The translations under genes were made by a program, and so were the position numbers. Shown piece by piece: positions 1 through 6,863 of a DNA stretch of 34,147 bases. The stretch is taken from contig CALUUT010000080.1 in assembly GCA_944324045.1 (NCBI GenBank), positions 1-34,147 of the forward strand, given 5' to 3'. The notes under the pieces were generated by a model. It did no database searches and was not told the origin of the DNA. It saw only the letters and a program-made list of their open reading frames with translations. Source of the DNA: an uncultured Desulfovibrionaceae bacterium. GTDB taxonomy: Bacteria; Desulfobacterota; Desulfovibrionia; Desulfovibrionales; Desulfovibrionaceae. Positions within the stretch are counted from its first letter, which is position 1. Each line of letters opens with the position of its first letter.

Positions 1-1
1 A

Positions 2-241
2 ACGCAGGGGAAGATAGATGAAAAACTGCAAAGGGTTGCGGAAAGAATCAGCGACCTGCGTCACATTAACCAAAGCTGTCTGAAACGTTTTGATTTTGAC
101 AGAAAAAAGTTTTTCGTCGGCCTGGCGAAGGCTGCCTGCGGTTTTATACGGAATACACAACTAATCTGGCGTGAGCTCTTTGTTCTATTTTTCTCAATAT
201 GTTGCCGTCTTGACAAAGATTGTCTGCGGTTTTACCCATAA
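2..241 (+). CDS. Possible 3' end of an upstream gene (5' part outside window)
   Basis: An open frame runs in from the left edge and ends at TAA 239-241, giving 79 residues without an internal start being needed. The first 45 or so residues are mixed and charged (KLQRVAERISDLRHINQ) and look like protein, but the end runs through the first unit of the tandem repeat at 136-288 and is Cys- and Phe-rich, which argues that the true gene may stop elsewhere or be decayed. I recognise no family. It could equally be non-coding sequence that happens to be open. Confidence 0.25.
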   Translation, partial: TQGKIDEKLQRVAERISDLRHINQSCLKRFDFDRKKFFVGLAKAACGFIRNTQLIWRELFVLFFSICCRLDKDCLRFYP

Positions 242-288
242 TGAACAGCCAGTCTGATGTGGGCGTTTTGTTCTATTTTTCTCAATAT
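136..288. repeat. Imperfect 88-bp tandem duplication upstream of the alcohol dehydrogenase
   Basis: Two landmarks recur at exactly 88 bp distance. An 11-mer, CTGCGGTTTTA, is at 136-146 and 224-234. A 22-mer beginning TTTGTTCTATTT and ending CTCAATAT is identical at 179-200 and 267-288. The bases between the landmarks differ, so this is an old duplication in which only the ends were kept, as expected for a duplicated regulatory site. The second copy ends 62 bp before the start codon at 351. Nothing else in 1-350 is recognisable. Confidence 0.7.
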
Positions 289-350
289 AAAATGATAAAT
301 AGATATGCAATGCCCTGAATCTCTAAAAAAGAAAACATAAAGGAGTCTAT

Positions 351-1562
351 ATGTGGGATGCTGCAGTTGATGTGCATGAAGTTAAGGAAATCCGCGCTAA
401 AGTTACTGCGTATCTGGGCGTTGGGGCCATCGGCAAAATGGACGACATTGCGGCCGCATTAAAAGCCAAAGGCGTCGCCAAAGCGCTTTGTGTTACAGGC
501 GGACGCTCCTACAAGCTGACCGGGGCCTGGGATCATGTGCAGGCCGCATGCGCCAAACACGGGATAGACCTTGTTTTATACGACAAAGTTACGCCCAACC
601 CGACGACGGATTCCATTGACGAGGCCACAAAGCTTGGACGTGAAGCCGGGGTGCAGGCCGTAATCGCCATTGGCGGCGGAAGCCCGATAGACGCCGGAAA
701 AAGCGCCGCCATACTGCTCGCCAATCCCGGCAAAACGGGCGAGCAGTTGTACACCGGGGAATTCGCCCCTGAAAGCGCGCTGCCCATTGTAGCCATTAAC
801 CTGACTCACGGAACAGGAAGCGAAATGAACCGTTTCGCCGTGGCCACGGTGACCTCTCTTGATTACAAACCGGTCATCGCTTTTGACTGCATCTATCCGC
901 TGTTTTCCATTGACGACCCGGCTTTGATGACCAAGCTTTCGGCGAACCAGACGCGCTATGTCAGCGTTGACGCGGTGAACCATGTGATTGAGGCCGCGAC
1001 GGCGGTCACGGCGAATCCGCTTTCCATTCTGCTTGCAAAGGAAACCATACGCCTTGTGGCCAAGTATCTGCCCAAGGCGCTTGAAAACCCTGAAGATCTG
1101 AGGGCGCGCTACTGTCTTGCCTATGCGGCCATGATGGCCGGAACCGCCTTTGACAACGGCCTTTTGCACTTCACGCACGCGCTGGAGCATCCGTTGAGCG
1201 CCGTTAAGCCGGATTTGGCGCATGGCCTTGGCCTTGCCATGATTGTTCCCGCGGTGGTGGAAACATGCTATCCGGCCAAAGCGCAGGTGCTTGCGGAAAT
1301 TCTGGAACCCATTGTTCCGGGACTGGCCGGCGCGCCTGATGAGGCGCATAAGGCCGCAAAGGGACTGGAGCAGTGGCTTGCATCCGTGGGCGTGCCCCAG
1401 AAGCTGACCGACGGCGGCTTTACTGAAAACGATATCGAGCGCCTGTGCGATCTTGCCGAGCAGACGCCGTCCCTTGGCCTGCTTTTGTCCGTCGCGCCGG
1501 TTAAGGCGACGCGGGCCGCAATAGAAACCATTTATCGCAATTCGTTGAAACCCATGATCTAA
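351..1562 (+). CDS. Iron-containing alcohol dehydrogenase
   Basis: Group III (Fe-dependent) alcohol dehydrogenase of 403 residues, normal for the family, expected to interconvert alcohols and aldehydes with NAD(P) in the cytoplasm. The nucleotide-binding GGGSPIDAGK is at residues 108-117. Metal ligands by comparison with FucO are D207 and H211 (DAVNH), H276 (in HALEHP) and H291 (AHG). Between H276 and H291 the spacing is one residue longer than I recall for FucO. The start ATG has an AAGGAG ribosome site about 7 bases upstream. It is monocistronic: a terminator follows at 1609-1639. The substrate cannot be read from sequence; in sulfate reducers such enzymes serve ethanol or other primary alcohol oxidation. 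The duplicated 88-bp unit upstream is the likely control region. Confidence 0.93.
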   Translation: MWDAAVDVHEVKEIRAKVTAYLGVGAIGKMDDIAAALKAKGVAKALCVTGGRSYKLTGAWDHVQAACAKHGIDLVLYDKVTPNPTTDSIDEATKLGREAGVQAVIAIGGGSPIDAGKSAAILLANPGKTGEQLYTGEFAPESALPIVAINLTHGTGSEMNRFAVATVTSLDYKPVIAFDCIYPLFSIDDPALMTKLSANQTRYVSVDAVNHVIEAATAVTANPLSILLAKETIRLVAKYLPKALENPEDLRARYCLAYAAMMAGTAFDNGLLHFTHALEHPLSAVKPDLAHGLGLAMIVPAVVETCYPAKAQVLAEILEPIVPGLAGAPDEAHKAAKGLEQWLASVGVPQKLTDGGFTENDIERLCDLAEQTPSLGLLLSVAPVKATRAAIETIYRNSLKPMI

Positions 1563-1608
1563 GCGGCGCTGTTTTCTTGAAAAAACAGACCGGGCTCTTT
1601 TCCTGGAG

Positions 1609-1639
1609 CGGGCATATCGTCTGGATATGCCCGTTTTTT
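1609..1639 (+). terminator. Intrinsic terminator after the alcohol dehydrogenase
   Basis: A perfect 10-bp stem, CGGGCATATC pairing with GATATGCCCG, has a 5-base loop and is followed directly by six T residues. Confidence 0.9.
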
Positions 1640-1842
1640 ATTCTTTCCGAAACTCAGGATTGTTTCATGGCGAATGCGGCATGGTTTTGGGCGTCATACC
1701 GCATGAAGCAGGGGCTTGTTTGGTACAGAGTTCCCAGGCGCTTTCTCCGCGTGCGCTCTTTGCACAGCCATGCGGTTTTTTTAAAAATGGGTCCGTCCGG
1801 AATGCGTCTTGGATATGTTTTCCGGGCGGCATGGCGGGCGTG
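1640..1842. other. Gene-free stretch before the ORP-like cluster
   Basis: Short open frames in 1577-2001 overlap the terminator or the start of the next real gene, lack ribosome sites and resemble nothing known. Apart from the promoter candidates at 1832-1871 I see nothing in the interval between the alcohol dehydrogenase and the gene at 1899. Confidence 0.5.
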
Positions 1843-1871
1843 TTGACAGTGCCTGCTTTACGCGGTAATGC
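1832..1871 (+). promoter_or_regulatory. Promoter candidate for the ORP-like cluster (sigma54-like overlapping a sigma70 -35)
   Basis: TGGC at 1832-1835 and TTGA at 1843-1846 have the exact 11-base offset of the sigma54 TGGC/TTGC elements, but the nearly invariant -12 GC is GA here. The same bases form TTGACA (1843-1848), a perfect sigma70 -35, with a weak TAATGC at 17-bp spacing (1866-1871). The D. vulgaris orp operons are sigma54-dependent, which is why the first reading is worth recording. The sequence alone does not decide between them. Confidence 0.35.
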
Positions 1872-1898
1872 TCATTTGAGCAAAATCAAGGAGAGGGT

Positions 1899-2582
1899 AT
1901 GCCTAGACTACGCTTATGCCGGTGTGTGGAGCGCACGCCGAAAGTGGCCTGTTTCAAACCGCGCGGCGTTCCCATGCATGAGCTTGAGCAGGCCGTCTTG
2001 AGCGTGGAGGGTCTGGAGGCCATTCGGCTTGCGGATGTAGAAGGTCTGACGATGGAAAAGGCGGCGCAGCGGATGCGCGTGTCCCGGCATACGTTTGGCA
2101 GAATTCTCAACGAAGGGCGCAGAATTGTGGCGGACGCCCTGATACACGGCCGGGCGCTTTGCATAGAAGGCGGAACATACAAAGTGACGGCGGCCGCCGG
2201 CGATGCGGCGGCATTCAAGGAGAGAGACATGAAGCGAATTGCGGTTTCAAGCGAAGGACCGGGGCTTGACTCCATGGTCGACCCCAGATTCGGCCGCGCG
2301 GGCGGCTTTGTTCTTGTGGACAGCGAAACAATGGCTGTGGAATACCTTGACAACGGCGATTCGCAGGTTATGCCCCAAGGGGCGGGAATCAGCAGCGCGG
2401 AGAAATTGGCGAATGCGGGCGTTGAGGTGATTTTGTCCGGGTATATCGGCCCCAAAGCCTTTGAGGCGCTGACCGCGGCCGGAATCAAGATATGTCAGGA
2501 CATGGACGGCATGACCGTGGGCGAGGCCGTGGAGCGTTTCAAAAGCGGGGCGGCGCCGTTTTCTCTTGCCCCGAACAAGTAG
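1899..2582 (+). CDS. UPF0251 (DUF134) HTH domain fused to a NifX/NifB-type cofactor-binding domain
   Basis: A 227-residue two-domain protein. Residues 1-95 match the UPF0251/DUF134 pattern: an N-terminal Cys cluster (CRCVERTPKVACFKP), then a helix-turn-helix (MEKAAQRMRVSRHTFGRIL), which suggests DNA binding. After a linker, residues 110-215 are a dinitrogenase iron-molybdenum cofactor-type domain (DPRFGRAGGF, GAGISSAEKLANAGVEVILSG). A strong AAGGAGAGG site precedes the ATG. The gene leads a run with two MinD-like Fe-S ATPases, so it probably senses or carries a metal-sulfur cluster and may regulate the cluster; that is inference. The two domains also occur separately in other bacteria. The next gene starts within a few bases of its stop, so transcription is shared. 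Confidence 0.88.
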   Translation: MPRLRLCRCVERTPKVACFKPRGVPMHELEQAVLSVEGLEAIRLADVEGLTMEKAAQRMRVSRHTFGRILNEGRRIVADALIHGRALCIEGGTYKVTAAAGDAAAFKERDMKRIAVSSEGPGLDSMVDPRFGRAGGFVLVDSETMAVEYLDNGDSQVMPQGAGISSAEKLANAGVEVILSGYIGPKAFEALTAAGIKICQDMDGMTVGEAVERFKSGAAPFSLAPNK

Positions 2583-2588
2583 GTGTTT

Positions 2589-3455
2589 ATGCGTATCGCC
2601 ATTGCAAGCGGAAAAGGCGGGACGGGCAAGACGACGGTCGCCGCGTCGCTGGCTTCTGTATGGGACGGCCCGGCGATTGTCGCGGATATGGATGTGGAAG
2701 CGCCGAATCTGCATCTGTTTGTGCATCCGGCGCTTTCGGAAGAGCAAACGGTCTTTCTTGAAGTGCCGCGCCTTGAGGAGAGCCTGTGCATCGCCTGCGG
2801 CCGGTGCCGGGATATTTGCCGTTTTAAGGCCATTGCGCTGTTTGGAAAGCGCCTTGCCCTGTTTCCCGACATGTGCCACGGCTGCGGCGGCTGCTTCGCC
2901 GTATGCGCGCAAAAAGCCCTTGCGCCGGCGCAGCGCGAATTGGGAATGCTGCAAAGCGGCATGGCGTTGGGGCAGCGTTTCATAATGGGGCGTTCAAGAA
3001 TCGGCGAGGCCATGACCCCGCCGTTGCTGAGGGCCGTGCTCAACCGGATTGAGGGCATGCTGGAGGACGCGCCGGCCGACGTTTTGCTGGATTCTCCGCC
3101 GGGCGTAAGCTGTCCGGCCATGACGGTCGCCCGCGAAGCGGACGTGGTCCTTTTGGTGGCCGAGCCCACGCCGTTTGGTTTCCATGATTTCCGGCTTGCG
3201 CATCAGGCTGTCCGGGAGCTGGGCAAACCCGTGGCCGTGGCCGTCAACAGGGCCGGTCCGGGCACGGCGGAGCTGGCGGAATATTGCGGCAGACATGGGC
3301 TTCCGATTCTGATGGAGCTTCCCTTTGAGCCCTGCGCCGCCAGAACCTATGCGCGCGGAGAATTAATCGCGGAAGCGTCGCCCGCATGGCGCGAGCGTTT
3401 TGTAACCCTGGCTTCCCGTTTGCGCGATTTTTCAAGGAAGGCGAAGGATGCGTGA
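2589..3455 (+). CDS. MinD-like ATPase with inserted 2x[4Fe-4S] ferredoxin domain (ORP-cluster type, first copy)
   Basis: A 288-residue P-loop ATPase of the MinD/Mrp class. The deviant Walker A motif is SGKGGTGKTT at residues 7-16, DMDVEAPN follows the first strand, and Walker B-like DSPPGVSCP lies in the second half. Between them sit two ferredoxin Cys clusters, CIACGRCRDIC and CHGCGGCFAVC, each with C-x2-C-x2-C-x3-C spacing, so two 4Fe-4S clusters are expected. Proteins of this build belong to the orange-protein complex of Desulfovibrio, with a proposed role in cluster assembly or delivery. I chose ATG 2589 (MRIAIASGKGG), the canonical beginning, over an in-frame GTG at 2583 that lacks a ribosome site. 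Its 3' end overlaps the next start by 8 bases, so the paralogues are translationally coupled. Confidence 0.9.
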   Translation: MRIAIASGKGGTGKTTVAASLASVWDGPAIVADMDVEAPNLHLFVHPALSEEQTVFLEVPRLEESLCIACGRCRDICRFKAIALFGKRLALFPDMCHGCGGCFAVCAQKALAPAQRELGMLQSGMALGQRFIMGRSRIGEAMTPPLLRAVLNRIEGMLEDAPADVLLDSPPGVSCPAMTVAREADVVLLVAEPTPFGFHDFRLAHQAVRELGKPVAVAVNRAGPGTAELAEYCGRHGLPILMELPFEPCAARTYARGELIAEASPAWRERFVTLASRLRDFSRKAKDA

Positions 3456-4341
3456 GATTGTGATCATAAGCGGAAAAGGCGGGACCGGAAAAACCACGGT
3501 GTGCGCGTCCTTCAGCTATCTTGCGCGCAAGGCGACGCTTTGCGATCTGGATGTGGATGCGCCGGATTTGCATATTCTTCTGGACCCGCGGCCGCGCGTC
3601 ACAGAGGCGTTTATTTCCGGAAATACCGCGGTTGTCGATGCCGCCTCGTGCGTCGGATGCGGCGCGTGCGCGGCCCTGTGCCGTTTTGGCGCGGCAAGTC
3701 TGTCCGGCGGAAAAGGAAGCGTGGACGCTTTGCGCTGCGAAGGGTGCGGGGTCTGCGTGGACCTGTGCCCAGCCAAAGCGATAGCGTTTCCGGAAAAACA
3801 TTGCGGCGACTGGCATATAAGCGATACGCGCATGGGGCTCATGGTCCATGCCCAGCTTTTTCCGGGACAGGAAAATTCCGGCAGGCTGGTGACCCTGCTT
3901 AAGCGCAAGGCGCGCGAGCTTGCCCGGGAACATGGTTTGGATATGATTCTTTGCGACGGCTCTCCGGGCGTGGGCTGTCCTGTGATCAGCTCCTTAAGCG
4001 GCGCGGATCTGGCTGTGGCCGTTGTGGAGCCGACGCCGTCCGGGCGGCATGATTTTCAGAGAGTGGCCGCGCTGTGCGATCATTTTCGCATCCCTGTAGC
4101 CGTGTTGATCAACAAGGCGGACCTTAACGAACAGGAAACCGCGCGTATCGAGAAGGAATGCCTGGAGCGACGCTATGCTCTTCTGGGGCGGCTTCCCTTT
4201 GATCAGGCTGTTACGGCGGCCATGGTGCAGCGCAAGGCGCTGACGGAACTGCCGGGCGAATTGGGCGGGATGCTGCGGCGCGCCTGGGACATGATTCTGG
4301 CCTTGCCGGACGCCCGTCTGAAGGGGCGGCTTTTGGGGTAG
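3448..4341 (+). CDS. MinD-like ATPase with inserted 2x[4Fe-4S] ferredoxin domain (second copy)
   Basis: A 297-residue paralogue of the preceding protein with the same order of parts: Walker A SGKGGTGKTT (residues 8-17), DLDVDAPDLH, ferredoxin clusters CVGCGACAALC and CEGCGVCVDLC, then CDGSPGVGCP and a switch-like segment VVEPTPSGRHDF. All eight cluster cysteines and the signature lysines are intact in both copies, so neither looks decayed. The start ATG overlaps the upstream gene and has GAAGG just before it. A tandem pair of such ATPases is the hallmark of the D. vulgaris orp operon (DVU2103-DVU2104 as I recall), where they act with the NifX-like orange protein. A heterodimer is a reasonable guess. 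A terminator follows at 4371-4396. Confidence 0.9.
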   Translation: MREIVIISGKGGTGKTTVCASFSYLARKATLCDLDVDAPDLHILLDPRPRVTEAFISGNTAVVDAASCVGCGACAALCRFGAASLSGGKGSVDALRCEGCGVCVDLCPAKAIAFPEKHCGDWHISDTRMGLMVHAQLFPGQENSGRLVTLLKRKARELAREHGLDMILCDGSPGVGCPVISSLSGADLAVAVVEPTPSGRHDFQRVAALCDHFRIPVAVLINKADLNEQETARIEKECLERRYALLGRLPFDQAVTAAMVQRKALTELPGELGGMLRRAWDMILALPDARLKGRLLG

Positions 4342-4370
4342 GATTGGTTCAGGACTCGTTTTTGCGGAAA

Positions 4371-4396
4371 GGACGCCGGCGGGCGTCCGCGTTTTT
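4371..4396 (+). terminator. Terminator between the ATPase pair and the NifX-like gene
   Basis: GGACGCC and GGCGTCC form a 7-bp stem with a 4-base loop, followed by GCG and five T residues. The T run overlaps a 14-bp palindrome (4393-4406, TTTTCAGCTGAAAA), which could be an operator or a competing fold. The downstream NifX-like gene therefore probably has its own promoter; a TATACT at 4459-4464 is the best -10, without a convincing -35. Confidence 0.65.
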
Positions 4397-4503
4397 CAGC
4401 TGAAAATGCGTTTTAGCGCGGCGTTCCCTGTGCGAACCCTTTCCCGCAACGGCAAAAATATACTAACATCTGACAAGCAACTATGAATTCAGGAGGAAAT
4501 ATC

Positions 4504-4881
4504 ATGAGCGCTTTTCTTCTTGCAGTGCCTTCGGAAGCGCCCGGCGGTCTTGAAGCGCAGACGGCGCAGCATTTTGGTCATTGCGAATTGTATACCCTGG
4601 TGGAAATTGACGGCAACGCCATAAAACATGTCGAAACGTTGCCCAATCTGCCTCACCAGCAGGGCGGCTGCATGGCCCCGGTGCAGTATCTTGCGGACCA
4701 CGGGGTGAAAAAAATGCTTGCCGGCGGCATGGGCATGCGGCCCCTTATGGGATTCAAGCAGGTCGGCATAGATGTTTTTTATGTCGGGAAGGGCGTTTCA
4801 GTCGGCGCGGCCGTGCAGGATTTTCTGGCGGGCAAGCTTCAGCCTTTCTCCACAGAATATACCTGCGGCGGCCATCATTAA
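4504..4881 (+). CDS. NifX/NifB-type metal-cofactor-binding protein, orange-protein (ORP)-like
   Basis: A single-domain protein of 125 residues from the dinitrogenase iron-molybdenum cofactor superfamily (MTH1175-like), the family of the Desulfovibrio orange protein that carries a non-covalent Mo-Cu-sulfide cluster. Family features are AQHFGHCELYTLVEI near residues 20-35, GGCMAPVQYLADHGVKKMLAGGMGMRPL in the middle, and a Cys/His-rich tail ending CGGHH. ATG 4504 is preceded by a near-perfect AGGAGG; an upstream in-frame ATG at 4483 lacks such a site, so the shorter form is preferred. Position next to two Fe-S MinD-like ATPases supports the ORP assignment. Which metal it binds cannot be seen; the HH tail and Cys residues are candidate ligands only. 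Confidence 0.85.
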   Translation: MSAFLLAVPSEAPGGLEAQTAQHFGHCELYTLVEIDGNAIKHVETLPNLPHQQGGCMAPVQYLADHGVKKMLAGGMGMRPLMGFKQVGIDVFYVGKGVSVGAAVQDFLAGKLQPFSTEYTCGGHH

Positions 4882-4897
4882 AATACGGGGTTAGCCG

Positions 4898-4936
4898 GCG
4901 GAAGGAAGACGGCGTTTTTGCAGGGGTTCCTTCCGC
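4898..4936 (+). other. 10-bp inverted repeat between the NifX-like and receiver-like genes
   Basis: GCGGAAGGAA (4898-4907) is the exact reverse complement of TTCCTTCCGC (4927-4936), with 19 bases between. No T run follows, so it is not a simple terminator. It may be a processing hairpin or an operator that sets the level of the downstream gene. Confidence 0.5.
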
Positions 4937-4965
4937 GGCCTTTGCATCATCGCGCGGGGGCTGGC

Positions 4966-5337
4966 ATGAACGTGTTGTTGTTGACTGACAAACCGGAAGA
5001 CTGGGCGGAAAACATACGGCTTTTGAAAGAAAAAGGCCTGCAGACCACGCTTGCGCGCTCAACGCCCGAAGCCGCGAGCATTCTGCAAAGCAATCCGCCT
5101 TCGCTGATGCTTATTGACGCATCGCCGCTTGCGGCGCATGAAGTTCGCGCTCTGGTCGGCGATCTGCTCATGGCGAACGCCATGGTCAATATGGCGGTGG
5201 CAAGCTCCATTCCTGAGCCGGAGTTCCACGATGCGACGGAAGGGCTTGGGATTTTGATGCAGATATCTAGAGAAAGGCTGCCTGTGCAGATTGACGCGCT
5301 GCTTGCCGCGTTGCGCGCGCTCATTCCGTCCGGATAG
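4966..5337 (+). CDS. Receiver-like small protein of the ORP-like cluster
   Basis: A protein of 123 residues with the alternating pattern of a response-regulator receiver: MNVLLLTDKPEDW at the start with D8 in the acidic-pocket position, and LMLIDASP with D51 at the phospho-acceptor position. The conserved lysine after strand 5 is absent (LGILMQIS), so normal phosphorelay switching is doubtful. No output domain is present. ATG 4966 was chosen because the residues upstream do not fit the fold. The gene is collinear with the NifX-like gene, 84 bases downstream, and ends before a strong terminator. A small protein of unknown role also accompanies the D. vulgaris orp genes; whether this is its orthologue needs alignment. 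Confidence 0.7.
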   Translation: MNVLLLTDKPEDWAENIRLLKEKGLQTTLARSTPEAASILQSNPPSLMLIDASPLAAHEVRALVGDLLMANAMVNMAVASSIPEPEFHDATEGLGILMQISRERLPVQIDALLAALRALIPSG

Positions 5338-5407
5338 CGCCGCCGGAACGGAAACGAGCGCGGGTCTTTAGCCGCATATATACGCGGCGAAAAACGGAGC
5401 GCGCAAA

Positions 5408-5434
5408 AAAACCGCCCTGAAAAAGGGCGGTTTT
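5408..5434. terminator. Strong bidirectional terminator closing the ORP-like cluster
   Basis: AAAACCGCCCT pairs with AGGGCGGTTTT around a short GAAAA loop, with A and T runs on the two flanks. It can stop transcripts from both the receiver-like gene (plus) and the small Cys protein (minus). Confidence 0.9.
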
Positions 5435-5538
5435 GTCTGGATTTTTTGGAAGAGCGGCGCGGCCGTCATGCAAAACATGAAGCATGGGCCGCCTTGCGCA
5501 TGCCGCCGCATGGCCGCATGCGCGGTTTCGCCCTGTTG

Positions 5539-5745
5539 TTATGCGCGTTCTTTGAAACGGATGCAGCCGAAATGCCTGTTCGTTTCAACGGCAAGCGCGC
5601 CGCAGCCTGACGGCGTCTGAAATTTCGTCAGACCGTCGGCATTGCCTTCCGCATTCGCGCTGTTCAGCTTGGAACATACCGCCAGCATCCCGTTGGCCTT
5701 TCCCCAAAATGCGCAGTCGCCGCATTGTCCAAATTCCACTTTCAT
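5539..5745 (-). CDS. Small cysteine-containing protein, possibly metal-binding
   Basis: A 68-residue protein with five cysteines: CGDC at residues 8-11, then C24, C48 and C61. The CxxC followed by spaced single Cys residues resembles a small zinc- or Fe-S-binding fold, but no named family is recognised. It is a real gene: AAGGAG sits 7 bases before the ATG. The frame is full of charged residues, without membrane or signal segments, so it is likely cytoplasmic. It diverges from the STAS-like/flavodoxin pair, and the intergenic region holds a Fur-box candidate, so iron-dependent expression is possible. A GCGCATGC hairpin (about 5495-5522) lies downstream, without a T run. Confidence 0.75.
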   Translation of the reverse strand: MKVEFGQCGDCAFWGKANGMLAVCSKLNSANAEGNADGLTKFQTPSGCGALAVETNRHFGCIRFKERA

Positions 5746-6151
5746 AATCAGTCTCCTTGCTCAGGGTTGGTGTGTGCCCGTCTCCTGGATACGCGGGGCG
5801 CGGTGCGGCATGGGACGGCTTTTTTTGCGCATAACGCCTTTCACATGAGGGCGGTTTGCGCGCAACAAGCTGAAGTTCTTTTTTAATTCAGATAATTCCA
5901 GCATATCATGAAAAAAAGGCGCTTGCCACAGTATTTTGTTTTTTTCAGTAAAAAATGATTATGTATTGAACTTGACATTCATTTTCATTTAAGACACATT
6001 TGCGTTGGAACGGATGGCGGCTTTTCAGCTGTCCATGAGATCATGCGCGATGCGCGTATGTCGTGTAAAAATCATCCAGGCCGCCTGTCCGGCAAGAATG
6101 GCAAAAGACCTTGAAGGCGGCTGGCGGCATAGTTTTTTTAGGGGTAGTGTT
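5746..6151. other. AT-rich divergent control region
   Basis: This 406-bp interval separates the small Cys protein (minus) from the STAS-like gene (plus). It becomes strongly AT-rich from about 5880 to 6000, where the Fur-box candidate and a TTGACA (5972-5977) lie. An open frame beginning at 6005 extends the STAS-like gene upstream, but those 49 residues have no family resemblance and no ribosome site, so it is treated as leader. Confidence 0.6.
5973..5987. promoter_or_regulatory. Fur box candidate
   Basis: TGACATTCATTTTCA matches the Desulfovibrio Fur consensus as I recall it (TGAAAATNATTTTCA) at 12 of 14 defined positions, with the right half perfect. It overlaps a TTGACA -35 element, the expected place for repression. 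Flavodoxin two genes downstream is a known iron-repressed gene in D. vulgaris. Confidence 0.6.
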
Positions 6152-6517
6152 ATGAGCGCTGATTTTCAGATGACCTTTAGGCACAGCAAAGACAATCTTC
6201 ATGTCCGGGTTCTGGGAACGTTTGACGGCAATTCCGCGCATGAGCTGATTAATCTTTTGCAGGCGCAGTATCGTGAAGGAGGGCGTATTTTTGTTGATAC
6301 GGCCGGTTTGCGCGAAGTCGTTCCGCATGGCTGCGCTGTTTTTAAAAATTATTTTTGCCGGACGCGGGTTCCGGCTCCGCAATTATTCTTCAAAGGAGAA
6401 AAGGGGGCGGACATGGCGCCGCCGGGGAGCGGGTGGCTTATTGCTCCCGCGCGTAAAAAGCAGGGGTGCTGCGGTCGGTGCAAATACTGTTCGTGCCGCG
6501 TCGGCAACGACAATTAG
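6152..6517 (+). CDS. STAS-like domain protein with Cys-rich C-terminus
   Basis: A 121-residue protein. Residues 1-75 have the beta-alpha pattern of a STAS domain (LHVRVLGTFDGNSAHELINLLQ, then GGRIFVDTAGLREVVPHGCAVFKN). The tail is basic and carries CCGRCKYCSC, five Cys in ten residues, which could bind a metal or cluster. ATG 6152 follows GGGGTAGTGTT; the frame is open for another 49 residues upstream but that part looks non-coding. It precedes flavodoxin by 346 bp and sits just after the Fur-box candidate. Function unknown; in the iron context, a partner or regulator responsive to iron limitation is a guess. Confidence 0.65.
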   Translation: MSADFQMTFRHSKDNLHVRVLGTFDGNSAHELINLLQAQYREGGRIFVDTAGLREVVPHGCAVFKNYFCRTRVPAPQLFFKGEKGADMAPPGSGWLIAPARKKQGCCGRCKYCSCRVGNDN

Positions 6518-6863
6518 CCGTGCGCCGGGCATGGGCTCGCCCATGCGGCGGAACGGTTTCCGGCTCGCGGCGCGTTTGCCTGCTCCATCGCTGGTTTATG
6601 CGCAAAGAGCGTATGCTTTGCCTGTTCAGGCGAAACCTGCTTTACGGCTGATCAGCGGCCAGTTAAAGGTATGACTGTTTTTGGAACAACCTGTTTTTAA
6701 GGGGGCTGCCACGAAACCGGGGCGCGTTTTTTCGTATCCGGTCCGCATTCAAAAGACCCGCCGCCGGCTCAAACAGAAAACCGGCATTTTTTGGACATGG
6801 CTTTGCGCAACAGAGACATACTTTGGCATATTGCATATAACTATTGATAGAAGAGGAATAATC
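6518..6863 (+). other. Spacer between the STAS-like gene and flavodoxin with one hairpin
   Basis: At 6523-6550 GCATGGGC pairs with GCCCATGC, extended by CGCC/GGCG across a 2-base bulge. No T run follows, so it may only attenuate. The sequence from about 6790 to 6860 is AT-rich and likely contains a flavodoxin promoter, but no pair of -35 and -10 elements stands out. No gene was found here. Confidence 0.45.

Noticed and set aside
210-242. TTGACA at 210-215 as a promoter for the alcohol dehydrogenase
   Set aside because: The nearest -10-like hexamer (CATAAT, 237-242) is 21 bp away, too far for a normal sigma70 promoter.
1577-2001. Short plus-strand frames between the alcohol dehydrogenase and the UPF0251-NifX gene
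   Set aside because: They run through a terminator or into the next gene and lack ribosome sites.
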